Assembly: GCA_903828255.1 (NCBI GenBank)
Contig: CAIKLQ010000929.1
Coordinates: forward strand, 1-37,835
DNA: 37,835 nucleotides
Source: an uncultured Verrucomicrobiota bacterium
GTDB lineage: Bacteria; Verrucomicrobiota; Verrucomicrobiia; Limisphaerales; JADLHS01
Reading direction: 5' to 3'
Positions 18,681 to 26,621 of the stretch are shown one piece after another; position 1 is the first letter of the stretch; each line of letters opens with the position of its first letter. The notes beneath the pieces are model-generated. The model worked only from the letters and a program-made list of their open reading frames with translations. It searched no databases and was not told the origin of the DNA. The translations under genes were made by a program, and so were the position numbers.

Positions 18681-18792
18681 GTAAATGACGAATGATAATT
18701 GACGCAGGGTGGAATCCAGAGCCAAAGGCAAGTTCCTTCGCCAGTTACCCGCCCGAAATGCAATTCGTGATTCGTCATTCGCAATTTCATTT
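18681..18792. repeat. Word-type imperfect hairpin filling the birA-coaX spacer (ATGACGAAT/AATTG words)
   Basis: Arm 1 GTAAATGACGAATGATAATTGACG; arm 2 AAATGCAATTCGTGATTCGTCATTCGCAATTTCATTT overlaps the birA stop codon. Confidence 0.6.
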
Positions 18793-19767
18793 CTCCACCG
18801 TCACATCCCCGCCGATGATGCGCTCCAAGTGCCCGTGCTCGGTGCGCACCAGCAGCGCGCCGTCGTCGTCCAGCGATTCGGCGTGACCGCGGATTTGGCG
18901 CTCGCCGATGGAAATCGTGACTGGCTGACCGATGGTCGTGCAGCGCTCTTCCCACTCATCCGCCAGTTCCGCGAAGTGCCCGCCGCACACCCGGGCATAG
19001 TCGCGATCTAGTTCGCGCAGAATCGCCGTTGCGAGTTCGGCACGCAGAAGGGGCCGGCCCAGTTCGGCGCGGAGCGAGGTCGCGAGCTTCCGCACCTCGG
19101 GCGGGAATTCATTCGCGGCCTGATTCACGTCCACGCCGACGCCGAGGATGAGGTATTTGACGCGGTCGAGTTCGGCGTTCATTTCCGTGAGAATGCCCGC
19201 GACTTTTTTCCCGCGAAACAAAATATCGTTGGGCCACTTGATTTCGGCGTGCAGTCCCGTCTCGGCGTGGATCGCGCGCCACAGTGCCGTGGCGGCGGCG
19301 ACGGTGAGTTGCGTGGCTTCCTGCGGACGCAGTTCCGGCCGCAGGAGAATGGAAAACCAAAGCCCTTTGCCCGCTGGCGAAATCCACTTGCGCCCGAGCC
19401 GTCCCCGGCCTCGCGTTTGCGATTCCGCGAATACCACCACGCCCTCCTTCACGCCGTCGCGCGCGAGCTTTTCGACGACGTCGTTGGTCGAAGTCGTCTC
19501 CTGAAACACGCGGATGTCGCGGCCGATGATCTGGGTTTTGCCGAGACGGGCGACCAAGTCGTCGGCGTGTAACACATCGGGATCGTTGGTCAGGCGGTAG
19601 CCGAGATGCGGGCTGGCTTCGATTTCGTAACCGAGTTTACGCAATTCCTCGATGCGCGCCCAGATGGCGGCGCGGCTGATGCCGAGTTTCAGGGAAAGCT
19701 CCGCGCCGGAAACGCCGCTGTTCTCCGCCGCGCGGAGAGCTGAAAGGATTTGTGCGTCAGTGGTCAT
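18787..19767 (-). CDS. birA: Bifunctional biotin-[acetyl-CoA-carboxylase] ligase/biotin operon repressor
   Basis: N-terminal HTH (GVSGAELSLKLGISRAAIWARIEELRKLGYEI), TTSTNDVVEKLA, ESQTRGRGRLGRKWISPAGKGLWFS, IKWPNDILFRGKKVAGILTE. Confidence 0.95.
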   Translation of the reverse strand: MTTDAQILSALRAAENSGVSGAELSLKLGISRAAIWARIEELRKLGYEIEASPHLGYRLTNDPDVLHADDLVARLGKTQIIGRDIRVFQETTSTNDVVEKLARDGVKEGVVVFAESQTRGRGRLGRKWISPAGKGLWFSILLRPELRPQEATQLTVAAATALWRAIHAETGLHAEIKWPNDILFRGKKVAGILTEMNAELDRVKYLILGVGVDVNQAANEFPPEVRKLATSLRAELGRPLLRAELATAILRELDRDYARVCGGHFAELADEWEERCTTIGQPVTISIGERQIRGHAESLDDDGALLVRTEHGHLERIIGGDVTVEK

Positions 19768-19768
19768 A

Positions 19769-19857
19769 AAATTCGTCCTCGTCATCCTGCTCGGCCTCGT
19801 TCTCGAATTTCTTTCGGTTCGATTTTCGGATCAAGGACGAGTTGATATCGGAGTCGG
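19769..19857. repeat. Word-type imperfect hairpin immediately upstream of birA (CTCGTCC words)
   Basis: AAATTCGTCCTCGTCATCCTGCTCGGCCTCGTTCTCGAATTT versus reverse complement of CGGTTCGATTTTCGGATCAAGGACGAGTTGATATCGGAGTCGG. Confidence 0.5.
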
Positions 19858-20099
19858 CTGGCGGCCCCGCTTGGGGCTAACTTCCAACCGATTGAATACG
19901 ATACCCACCACTAAACCCAACCCAACCGCCAATGTAAAACTGATTAAGTTGTCGGCGGACGCCCCTCGGGGCGACGGCAAGATGTATCGCCAGTGCGCCG
20001 ATCAAAATCTCCAACGGCAAGGTGCGCCGTCCCAGCGAAGTGGCGAAGGACAAGTTGGTGAACAAAAAGTTTCGTTTGCGAATCGCGCCGCGCCGTCAT

Positions 20100-21701
20100 C
20101 TACCAGTCGGTCGGCTGGTAATCCTTGAGAAATTTTCCCCACACATGCTGGCCGGTGTTGAAGCCGGCGATGATCGGGTCCACGATTCGTGCCGCGCCGT
20201 CCACAGTGTCCAGCGGCGGATGGAAGCGATGCTCCTGCACCTTCCGCTCGGCGATTTTCACCGGGTCTTCGTCTGTGACCCAGCCCGTATCCACGGCGTT
20301 CATGTGGATGCCATCCGCCTGATAATCCGCCGCTGACGTGCGCGTCATCATGTTGAGCGCGGCCTTGGCCATGTTTGTGTGCGGATGCCGCGTGGTCTTG
20401 AACTTCCGGTAAAACTGACCCTCGACGGCCGAGACGTTGACGATGTGCTTGTCGCGCTCCGGCGTGCGGAGCAGCAGTGGTTTGAGGCGTGCGTTGAGAA
20501 TGAACGGCGCGACGGCGTTGACGAGGTGGACTTCCAGCAACTCGACCGACGGCACTTCCGCCATCGTCAGCCGCCAGGAGTTGCGCTCGCGCAAATCCAC
20601 TTGCTGCAAATCTTGATCGAGCTGGCCTTCGGGAAACAATCCTTGCTGCGCCGCCAATTCGTCCGGCAGCAGCGGCACTTGCGAGAGTTCAGCGGCGTGC
20701 GTGAGGCCGGCGACCCCTGACAGGCGGTGGCTTGAAGTCCCGCTCTTCGGCGGCACTGCGGCCAATCCGCCTGCAGTCGGGGTTTCAAACGCGGGCAGAG
20801 TGCCGCCTTCCGGCAACATGTGATAACCCCGCAAGCCCTCATACGCGCCGAGCAGTTTGCGCGCGTTCTCCGGCATTTCGTGCAGCGAGGCCGTTTCGCG
20901 CTCCATCATGTGCTGATAAAAATCTGGCGGCCGGCGCACGGTCTGGCAGGCGTTGTTGATGATAAAATCCAAACGCGGCCGCGTTGCGAGCAGATGACGG
21001 CAAAAGGCCTCCACGCTGGGCGTATGGCGCAAATCCAATCCGAAAATCTCCAGCCGATGTCCCCAGTCGGCGAAGTCCGGTTCAGCGGCGTAGCGCCGGG
21101 TGGAGTCGCGCGGAAAGCGGGTGCTCACGATGAGTTGCGCGCCGGCCCGCAGCAATTTGATGCCGGCCTGGTAGCCAATCTTCACGCGCCCACCGGTGAG
21201 GAGCGCCACCCGCCCCCGCAAATCCGCCGACTCGGTGCGCTTGTGGAAATTCAACTCCGCGCACGTTGGGCAAAGCTGGTCGTAGAAATGGTGGATGGTC
21301 GAATAATCGCGTTTGCAGATGTAGCAATTCTGCGGCTCGACGACTTCTCGGAAACCGGGATCGTCGGTGACTTCCTGCTGCTCGCAGTCCGGCGGGGGAA
21401 GGACGTTGGGAGTGGTGAACACCGGCTTTTGCCGCAGCTTGCGGATGCCGGTTTCGCTGAGCTTGGACTGGTCACGGTGAAGTTTCTCCGCCTTGCGCTG
21501 GCGCACGCGGGCTTTGACGAGCTGCCGGCGCGCGCTCACCTCGGGGCAGTAAATATCTCCCGCAGCTTTTAGCAAGCGCGTGCGGTCTTCGACGGACAAA
21601 CTAGCGAGCAACGCGCGATTACCGGCGACTTGTTCGAGCAGTTCGGCGGCGGCCTTCAACTGGGCGGTGAGTTCGCCGATATGATTTGGTCGGGCTGACA
21701 T
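20100..21701 (-). CDS. SDR family oxidoreductase with N-terminal helical region and CxxC...CxxC (putative zinc-binding) motif
   Basis: [102 protein letters not shown]. Confidence 0.85.
   Translation of the reverse strand: MSARPNHIGELTAQLKAAAELLEQVAGNRALLASLSVEDRTRLLKAAGDIYCPEVSARRQLVKARVRQRKAEKLHRDQSKLSETGIRKLRQKPVFTTPNVLPPPDCEQQEVTDDPGFREVVEPQNCYICKRDYSTIHHFYDQLCPTCAELNFHKRTESADLRGRVALLTGGRVKIGYQAGIKLLRAGAQLIVSTRFPRDSTRRYAAEPDFADWGHRLEIFGLDLRHTPSVEAFCRHLLATRPRLDFIINNACQTVRRPPDFYQHMMERETASLHEMPENARKLLGAYEGLRGYHMLPEGGTLPAFETPTAGGLAAVPPKSGTSSHRLSGVAGLTHAAELSQVPLLPDELAAQQGLFPEGQLDQDLQQVDLRERNSWRLTMAEVPSVELLEVHLVNAVAPFILNARLKPLLLRTPERDKHIVNVSAVEGQFYRKFKTTRHPHTNMAKAALNMMTRTSAADYQADGIHMNAVDTGWVTDEDPVKIAERKVQEHRFHPPLDTVDGAARIVDPIIAGFNTGQHVWGKFLKDYQPTDW
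20749..20807. repeat. 59-bp palindromic element inside the SDR coding sequence
   Basis: Perfect 9-bp terminal inverted repeat GGCGGCACT...AGTGCCGCC; encodes part of [20 protein letters not shown], a proline/glycine/threonine-rich linker-like stretch. Confidence 0.6.
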
Positions 21702-21767
21702 TTAAGAAATTCGGCGAGCAGCATAACCAGCCGGCGGGTGGCGGGCGACTCAATAGTAGGTTTGAAT

Positions 21768-21797
21768 AGCGGCGCAAGCCGCGAGGCTTGTGCCGCT
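21768..21797. repeat. 13-bp stem hairpin with GCGA loop between the M28 peptidase and SDR genes
   Basis: AGCGGCGCAAGCC-GCGA-GGCTTGTGCCGCT; 12 Watson-Crick pairs plus one G-T. Confidence 0.75.
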
Positions 21798-21869
21798 AAC
21801 GCGATCCGGCGCTCGCTGATTCCGTCCGACGATCTGGCCGGCAATAGTTCGAAGCGCTGAAAAGATGGG

Positions 21870-24869
21870 TTACTTTCTCGCTTCGGGCGTCACGGTCAGC
21901 GTGACCCGCTCGTTGTTCCGAAGCACCACGACCGCCACGGGTTTTCCGATTTTCACGGCGTCCATCGCGTAGGTGTAATCATAGACGTTGGCGATCTTTG
22001 TTCCGGCGAACTCCACGATCACGTCGCCGCCTTTGAGGCCCGCTTTGTCCGCCGGGCCACCTGTGCGCACGCCGCTGAGTTTCACGCCCTGAACTTCCGC
22101 GGCGTAATCGGGGATGGTGCCGAGGTAGGCGCGGAGCGTTTCCCGACCGCCGCCGCCGGAATCTTTCCGCGCGACCTGGGCGTAGGCGGGCCGTTCGGAT
22201 TTTTCGAGATCGAGCAAAATGCCCCGGGCCAGTTTCGCGATGCGTTCCGTGCCCTCGTAGTTCAACGTGTCGGGCTTGTCGGTCGGGCGATGGTAATCGT
22301 CGTGGCCACCGGTGAAGAACGCGAGCACGGGAACGCCCTTCGGATAGAGCGCCGTGGTGTCGGTCGGCAGATACGGATCTTCTTGGAGCGTCAGTTGAAA
22401 ACCCGCCGCCACGTTGCGCTTCTCGATCAGCTTCGTCCAAACCGGCGACGAACCGATGCCCTGCAATGTCAGCTTGTTTTCGCGTAACCGTCCGACCATG
22501 TCGAAGTTCAAGTAAGCCGCGATATTCGTGAGCGGTACCAGCGGCTGCTCGGCAAAGCGCGACGAACCAATGAGGCCAATTTCCTCGCCCGCCCACGCCG
22601 CAAAGATCAGCCCGCGCGGAAAGGCCGTGGGGTTTTTCGCCCGCTCGCTGGCGAGCGCGGCGGCCAATTCGAGCAGGGTGGCGACCCCGGAGGCGTTGTC
22701 GTCCGCGCCGCAATGAATCATCCCTTCCTCGCCCTTGCGATTCATCGCGCCGGTTTCGCCGTGGCCTAGATGATCGTAATGGGCGCCGACCATGACATAT
22801 TCCGCAGTGCGGGCGCTGGCGGCGGTCACTGCGGGCGGAATCATGCCGAGGACATTGCGATCGTTTTTCCGGATGTGTTCGATGCCGGTGGTCAGTCGCA
22901 CGCGGACATTCGTCAGCCCCATGCCGCTTTCGGCGTGCGGGTTTTCAATGTCGAGCGCCGCTTGAAGTTGGGCCAGGTCCTTGCCCGAACCGGCGAATAG
23001 CGCGGCGACGACGTTGCTGCTGGCGCAGGCGATGGGGATGGCTGACCCGGCAAGGCTGCTGTCCGAAGTCATCCTGAGCAACTCCCCGGCGTTGGGCGAA
23101 CTTGGGCCGGTGATGAAGATCACGCCCTTCGCGCCGTGTTCGCGCGCGTGCATGGCCTTGTAGCGGACGCCGGCGTAACGGTTCAACTCGGCGCGGCGCT
23201 TGGCCTCCACCTGTTCCGGCACGTAGCGGAGCACGAGCGCGATGCGGTTCGAGACGTCCAAGCCGGCGTAGGAATCGTAGCCTTCGCCGGGCTTGCCGGG
23301 CACGGAGAGGCCGTAACCGACGAAGATCACCTGGCCTTCCACCTCGGCGCTTGCGGAGAAGGCGAGCGGGCGGAAATCTTTTTCGACCGTGAACTCCACC
23401 GGCGTTCCGTTCGTGGGCGTGACGGTGAGGCGGTTGTCGTTGGTCAGGACCCGCGCGCCCGCGTTGAAATCGTAATTCTGGAAATAGGTTTCGTTCGTGC
23501 CGACGGGCTGGAGTCCGATGCGTTTCATCTGCGCCGCGATGTATTCGGACGCGAGTTCGGCCCCGCGCGAACCGGAGAGACGGCCTTCCAATTCATCGGA
23601 AGCGAGGTGGGCGACGATGGCGTGAAGATCGTTAGTTGTGATTTCGGGAGTGAATCGCGATGCGGGATCCGTGAGGGGAGTTCTGCTGGCGGAATGGGCG
23701 TTGGTTTGCTCGTGAGACCGCGCCCCGGTCGCGGCTCCGGCAACGGAACTCCGGTTGGCGGAGGTTTCGCGCGGTGGAGCGGCTTCCAAGACTTCGAGCG
23801 CGGCGGTGTGATTCCAGTCGGCCAGGAAGATTTGCGATTTGCCTTCCGCCGTGCGGCTGGAAGTCCAGGTCAGTTTTGTTCCGTCGGGCGAGAACACGGG
23901 CAGCCCGTCGAAGCCGTCGGTGAACGTCACGCGCACGGGCTCGCGTGTGCCCGCTGCGTCCACGAGAAACAATTCAAAATTCGCGAACCCGAGTTTGTTC
24001 GCCGTGAAAATGACGTAGCGCGCGGACGGATGGAAATACGGGGCCCAAGACATGGCGCCGAAATCCGTGAGCCGCCGCTGATCAGAGCCGTCAATCTTCA
24101 TGGTGAACACATCCGCCGTATCGCCTTTCTCGGTGAAGTGCCGCCAGATAATGCGCTGACCGTCCGGCGAGAAAAACGGGCCGCCATCGTAGCCGGGCGA
24201 TTGCGTGAGCCGTCGGACATTCGAGCCGTCGGCATTCATCAGGTAGATTTCGCCGAATCCGGCGGGGTCGGTTTCGAGGCGTTGACGATCCGACGCGGAA
24301 AGCTGGTTGGTGGGATACGCGTCGCGTAACGAACAGAAGGCGATCAGCTTTCCATCTGGCGAGAAGGAAGCTTCGGCGTCGTAGCCTTGAACGCGGGTGA
24401 GTTGCCGCACATTCGAGCCGTCGCGGTGGGCGACAAAGATGTCCATCTGTTCGTCGTAGTCCCAAGAGTAACGTCGCTCCTTGCCGGCGGCGCGGAACGC
24501 AAGCTCGGCGTTCTGCTTCGCGCCGGCTTGAGGGTCTAAATGGGTTGAAGCGAAGAGGACGTCGGCGCTGCCGGGGCGGAAAAAGGCGCACGTCGTCTTG
24601 CCTGTGCCGGGGGAGACGCGGTGGCTGTCGCCGCTTTCCAGATCGAGCGTGTAGATTTGGTAGAACGGATTCGCCGGTTCGCGTTCGCTTTGGAAGACCA
24701 GCACTTTGCCGTCCGGCGAGAAGTAACCCTCGCCGCTGCGCTTGCCTTCAAAAATGAGTTGGCGGGTGTGGAAAAGCAGCCGCGCCTCGCTTGCCGGGCC
24801 GGATTCCGCGGCCCCGGCGTTGGCGAGTAATGCAATCCAAGTTAGGGCGAAGCCAAGATAACGATTCAT
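21870..24869 (-). CDS. Secreted multidomain M28 family aminopeptidase (TolB-like PD40 propeller, PA-like domain, M28, C-terminal PDZ)
   Basis: Signal peptide; repeated FSPDGxxxxF/W PD40 motifs; VGAHYDHLGHG, HCGADDNASGVATLLELAAAL, AWAGEEIGLIGS; C-terminal PDZ (GVRTGGPADKAGLKGGDVIVEFAGTKI). Confidence 0.92.
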   Translation of the reverse strand: MNRYLGFALTWIALLANAGAAESGPASEARLLFHTRQLIFEGKRSGEGYFSPDGKVLVFQSEREPANPFYQIYTLDLESGDSHRVSPGTGKTTCAFFRPGSADVLFASTHLDPQAGAKQNAELAFRAAGKERRYSWDYDEQMDIFVAHRDGSNVRQLTRVQGYDAEASFSPDGKLIAFCSLRDAYPTNQLSASDRQRLETDPAGFGEIYLMNADGSNVRRLTQSPGYDGGPFFSPDGQRIIWRHFTEKGDTADVFTMKIDGSDQRRLTDFGAMSWAPYFHPSARYVIFTANKLGFANFELFLVDAAGTREPVRVTFTDGFDGLPVFSPDGTKLTWTSSRTAEGKSQIFLADWNHTAALEVLEAAPPRETSANRSSVAGAATGARSHEQTNAHSASRTPLTDPASRFTPEITTNDLHAIVAHLASDELEGRLSGSRGAELASEYIAAQMKRIGLQPVGTNETYFQNYDFNAGARVLTNDNRLTVTPTNGTPVEFTVEKDFRPLAFSASAEVEGQVIFVGYGLSVPGKPGEGYDSYAGLDVSNRIALVLRYVPEQVEAKRRAELNRYAGVRYKAMHAREHGAKGVIFITGPSSPNAGELLRMTSDSSLAGSAIPIACASSNVVAALFAGSGKDLAQLQAALDIENPHAESGMGLTNVRVRLTTGIEHIRKNDRNVLGMIPPAVTAASARTAEYVMVGAHYDHLGHGETGAMNRKGEEGMIHCGADDNASGVATLLELAAALASERAKNPTAFPRGLIFAAWAGEEIGLIGSSRFAEQPLVPLTNIAAYLNFDMVGRLRENKLTLQGIGSSPVWTKLIEKRNVAAGFQLTLQEDPYLPTDTTALYPKGVPVLAFFTGGHDDYHRPTDKPDTLNYEGTERIAKLARGILLDLEKSERPAYAQVARKDSGGGGRETLRAYLGTIPDYAAEVQGVKLSGVRTGGPADKAGLKGGDVIVEFAGTKIANVYDYTYAMDAVKIGKPVAVVVLRNNERVTLTVTPEARK
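23677..23752. repeat. Imperfect palindromic segment inside the M28 peptidase gene (interdomain linker)
   Basis: GGAGTTCTGCTGGCGG ... CCGGCAACGGAACTCC (13/16 complementary). Confidence 0.45.
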
Positions 24870-24955
24870 GGGCGCGGATTCTCTGACGGAAACAAGGAGT
24901 GGAGCAATGGAAAATCGCCGTGAAGTTGAGGGGCGGAGTCCCCGACGAGCAACCG

Positions 24956-25279
24956 CTATCGCGGCGAAGTGGCGTTCGTGGTCGCGGCTTCGAAATGCAC
25001 CACGGTTTCGCCGGGTTTGGCGAAACCGAGTTGCTCGCGGGCGAGCCGTTCGACGGCTTTGGGGTCGTTGCGCAAGGCGTCAATGGAGGCTTTCAACTGG
25101 CGCGCGGATTCATTTTCTTTCTGCGTTTGGGTGTCGAGTCGCTGGACTTCCTGGCGCATGCGCTCGTTTTGGCGGATCAACGGAAGATACCAGCCGGCGA
25201 TGGCCAGCAGCACCGCGATGACTAGGAGCGCAATCACCAGCCGGGTGAGCTTGTTCCAGATGTCGAAATCCACTTTCAT
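24956..25279 (-). CDS. Septum formation initiator family protein (FtsB/DivIC)
   Basis: Short single-TM coiled-coil protein: LTRLVIALLVIAVLLAIAGWYLPLIRQNERMRQEVQRLDTQTQKENESARQLKASIDALRNDPKAVERLAREQLGFAKPGETVVHF. Confidence 0.85.
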   Translation of the reverse strand: MKVDFDIWNKLTRLVIALLVIAVLLAIAGWYLPLIRQNERMRQEVQRLDTQTQKENESARQLKASIDALRNDPKAVERLAREQLGFAKPGETVVHFEAATTNATSPR

Positions 25280-25321
25280 CGCGCTTAGTTAAACAGGCAG
25301 GAAAAAAATCGGAAGCGGAAA

Positions 25322-25687
25322 TTACCGGATCAGTTTTTTCCAAGTTAGCAACCGTCCGTCTGGTCCAAAAGTCAGTCGCAGGAAATAGTCTGGCGAGTAG
25401 GTGTCCACAACGGGCGGCGGGTACGCCATGGCCCCGTAAGGCGAACCATAAAAGCCGCCGGTGGCATAGACCTGACGATAGCCCCGGCGGGTGAGCCACT
25501 CGGCGACGAGGGTGTCGTCGGTCAGTTTCGCCTGCTTGTCCGGCGGGCCAATTTCGACAACCGCTTGGTCAAAAGTGTAAGTGCCAACCCGGGCGCTCCA
25601 GTCAATTTTCCGGGTGGCGCAACCGCCCAGCAGCCCGGCTAGCAGCAGGAGGGCCACCCCAGCGGTTGGGAAACGCGAAATAATCAT
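25322..25687 (-). CDS. Predicted lipoprotein, function unknown
   Basis: 121 aa with lipobox LLAGLLGGC after a hydrophobic N-terminus. Confidence 0.7.
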   Translation of the reverse strand: MIISRFPTAGVALLLLAGLLGGCATRKIDWSARVGTYTFDQAVVEIGPPDKQAKLTDDTLVAEWLTRRGYRQVYATGGFYGSPYGAMAYPPPVVDTYSPDYFLRLTFGPDGRLLTWKKLIR

Positions 25688-25835
25688 GGGGCTAGTGTAG
25701 CCGACGTGGCTTGGGGTGCAACCCGGCAGGCGCAGCTACCAACGATCAGGGCGTGATTAGAAGTGGATGCGGCCCGGAGCGTGGCGTCCTCGGCCCCAGC
25801 AAGGTAGACCGGACGGAAGCGTGCTGACCTTCCCA

Positions 25836-25883
25836 AACCGCGGAGCGTAGGTGGCTGGCTGCGCCCGAGGACGGCCCGCGGTT
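25836..25883. repeat. 48-bp palindromic element in the lipoprotein/YIP1 divergent spacer
   Basis: AACCGCGG...CCGCGGTT perfect 8-bp ends; contains GCTGCGCCCGAGGACGG, which is shared with 17766-17782 (opposite strand). Confidence 0.6.
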
Positions 25884-25976
25884 CGGGTTTAGTGTCCAGG
25901 GGCACGCCGCCGGGCCAGTTGCCGCACGGTATTTGATTGTCATTCGGTTGTTTAGCCGATATGTCTTGGCCGTCGA

Positions 25977-26621
25977 ATGATAAAGGCTTTCTTGCTGATT
26001 TTTGAACCGGTTCAGAGCTGGGACGTGGTGGCTCGTTCCCAACGCAGTCTCGCGTTCATTTTCGTGACGTTCCTGCTGCCGATGGTCTTGCTTTCGTCCG
26101 CCGTGGAAGGTTTTGGGCTGGTGCATTGGGGGAAATTTCGCGCCGATGTGGATGTCCAGTCCGCCAAGAAATTCACCCCGTCGGAGGCGGTGGTTTATGA
26201 AACCGGGCAGGTGGTGCTTTACCTCACGGTGGTATTCGTCGCTGCCGGAATCCTCAAGTCCCTCGGGGAGACGTTTCATGGCCGGCATACCCACACTCAG
26301 TCGTTCAAGACCATCGCCTACGGTTTAAGTCCGTTGTTTGTGTTGCGGTTGTTCGACGCGCTTCCGGCGGTGAGTCCCTGGATGGGTTGGTGGGCTACTT
26401 GGAGCATTGGGGTGGTGCTTTGCGTGGTCGTGCTTTACCAGGGGCTGCCGCGAGTGATGATGCCTGACCCACCGCATGCGTTTGGGCTTTATTTGATGAC
26501 TTCGCTGCTGGTGGCGCTGATTACCGGCATGCAGCGGGGTCTCACCGGCGGGTACCTCCACGGCGACTTCAAACCCATCGAGCAATTCATCTCCGCCGCA
26601 GCCGAGCGACTGCCTTTTTGA
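25977..26621 (+). CDS. YIP1 family-like integral membrane protein
   Basis: 214 aa, several hydrophobic helices; MIKAFLLIFEPVQSWDVVARSQRS... N-terminus typical of bacterial YIP1-domain proteins. Confidence 0.7.
   Translation: MIKAFLLIFEPVQSWDVVARSQRSLAFIFVTFLLPMVLLSSAVEGFGLVHWGKFRADVDVQSAKKFTPSEAVVYETGQVVLYLTVVFVAAGILKSLGETFHGRHTHTQSFKTIAYGLSPLFVLRLFDALPAVSPWMGWWATWSIGVVLCVVVLYQGLPRVMMPDPPHAFGLYLMTSLLVALITGMQRGLTGGYLHGDFKPIEQFISAAAERLPF

Noticed and set aside
19877-20065. 62-aa - ORF between birA and the SDR gene
   Set aside because: Covers small palindromes (GCCCCGCTTGGGGC, CGCCCCTCGGGGCG); probably repeat or decayed sequence rather than a gene.
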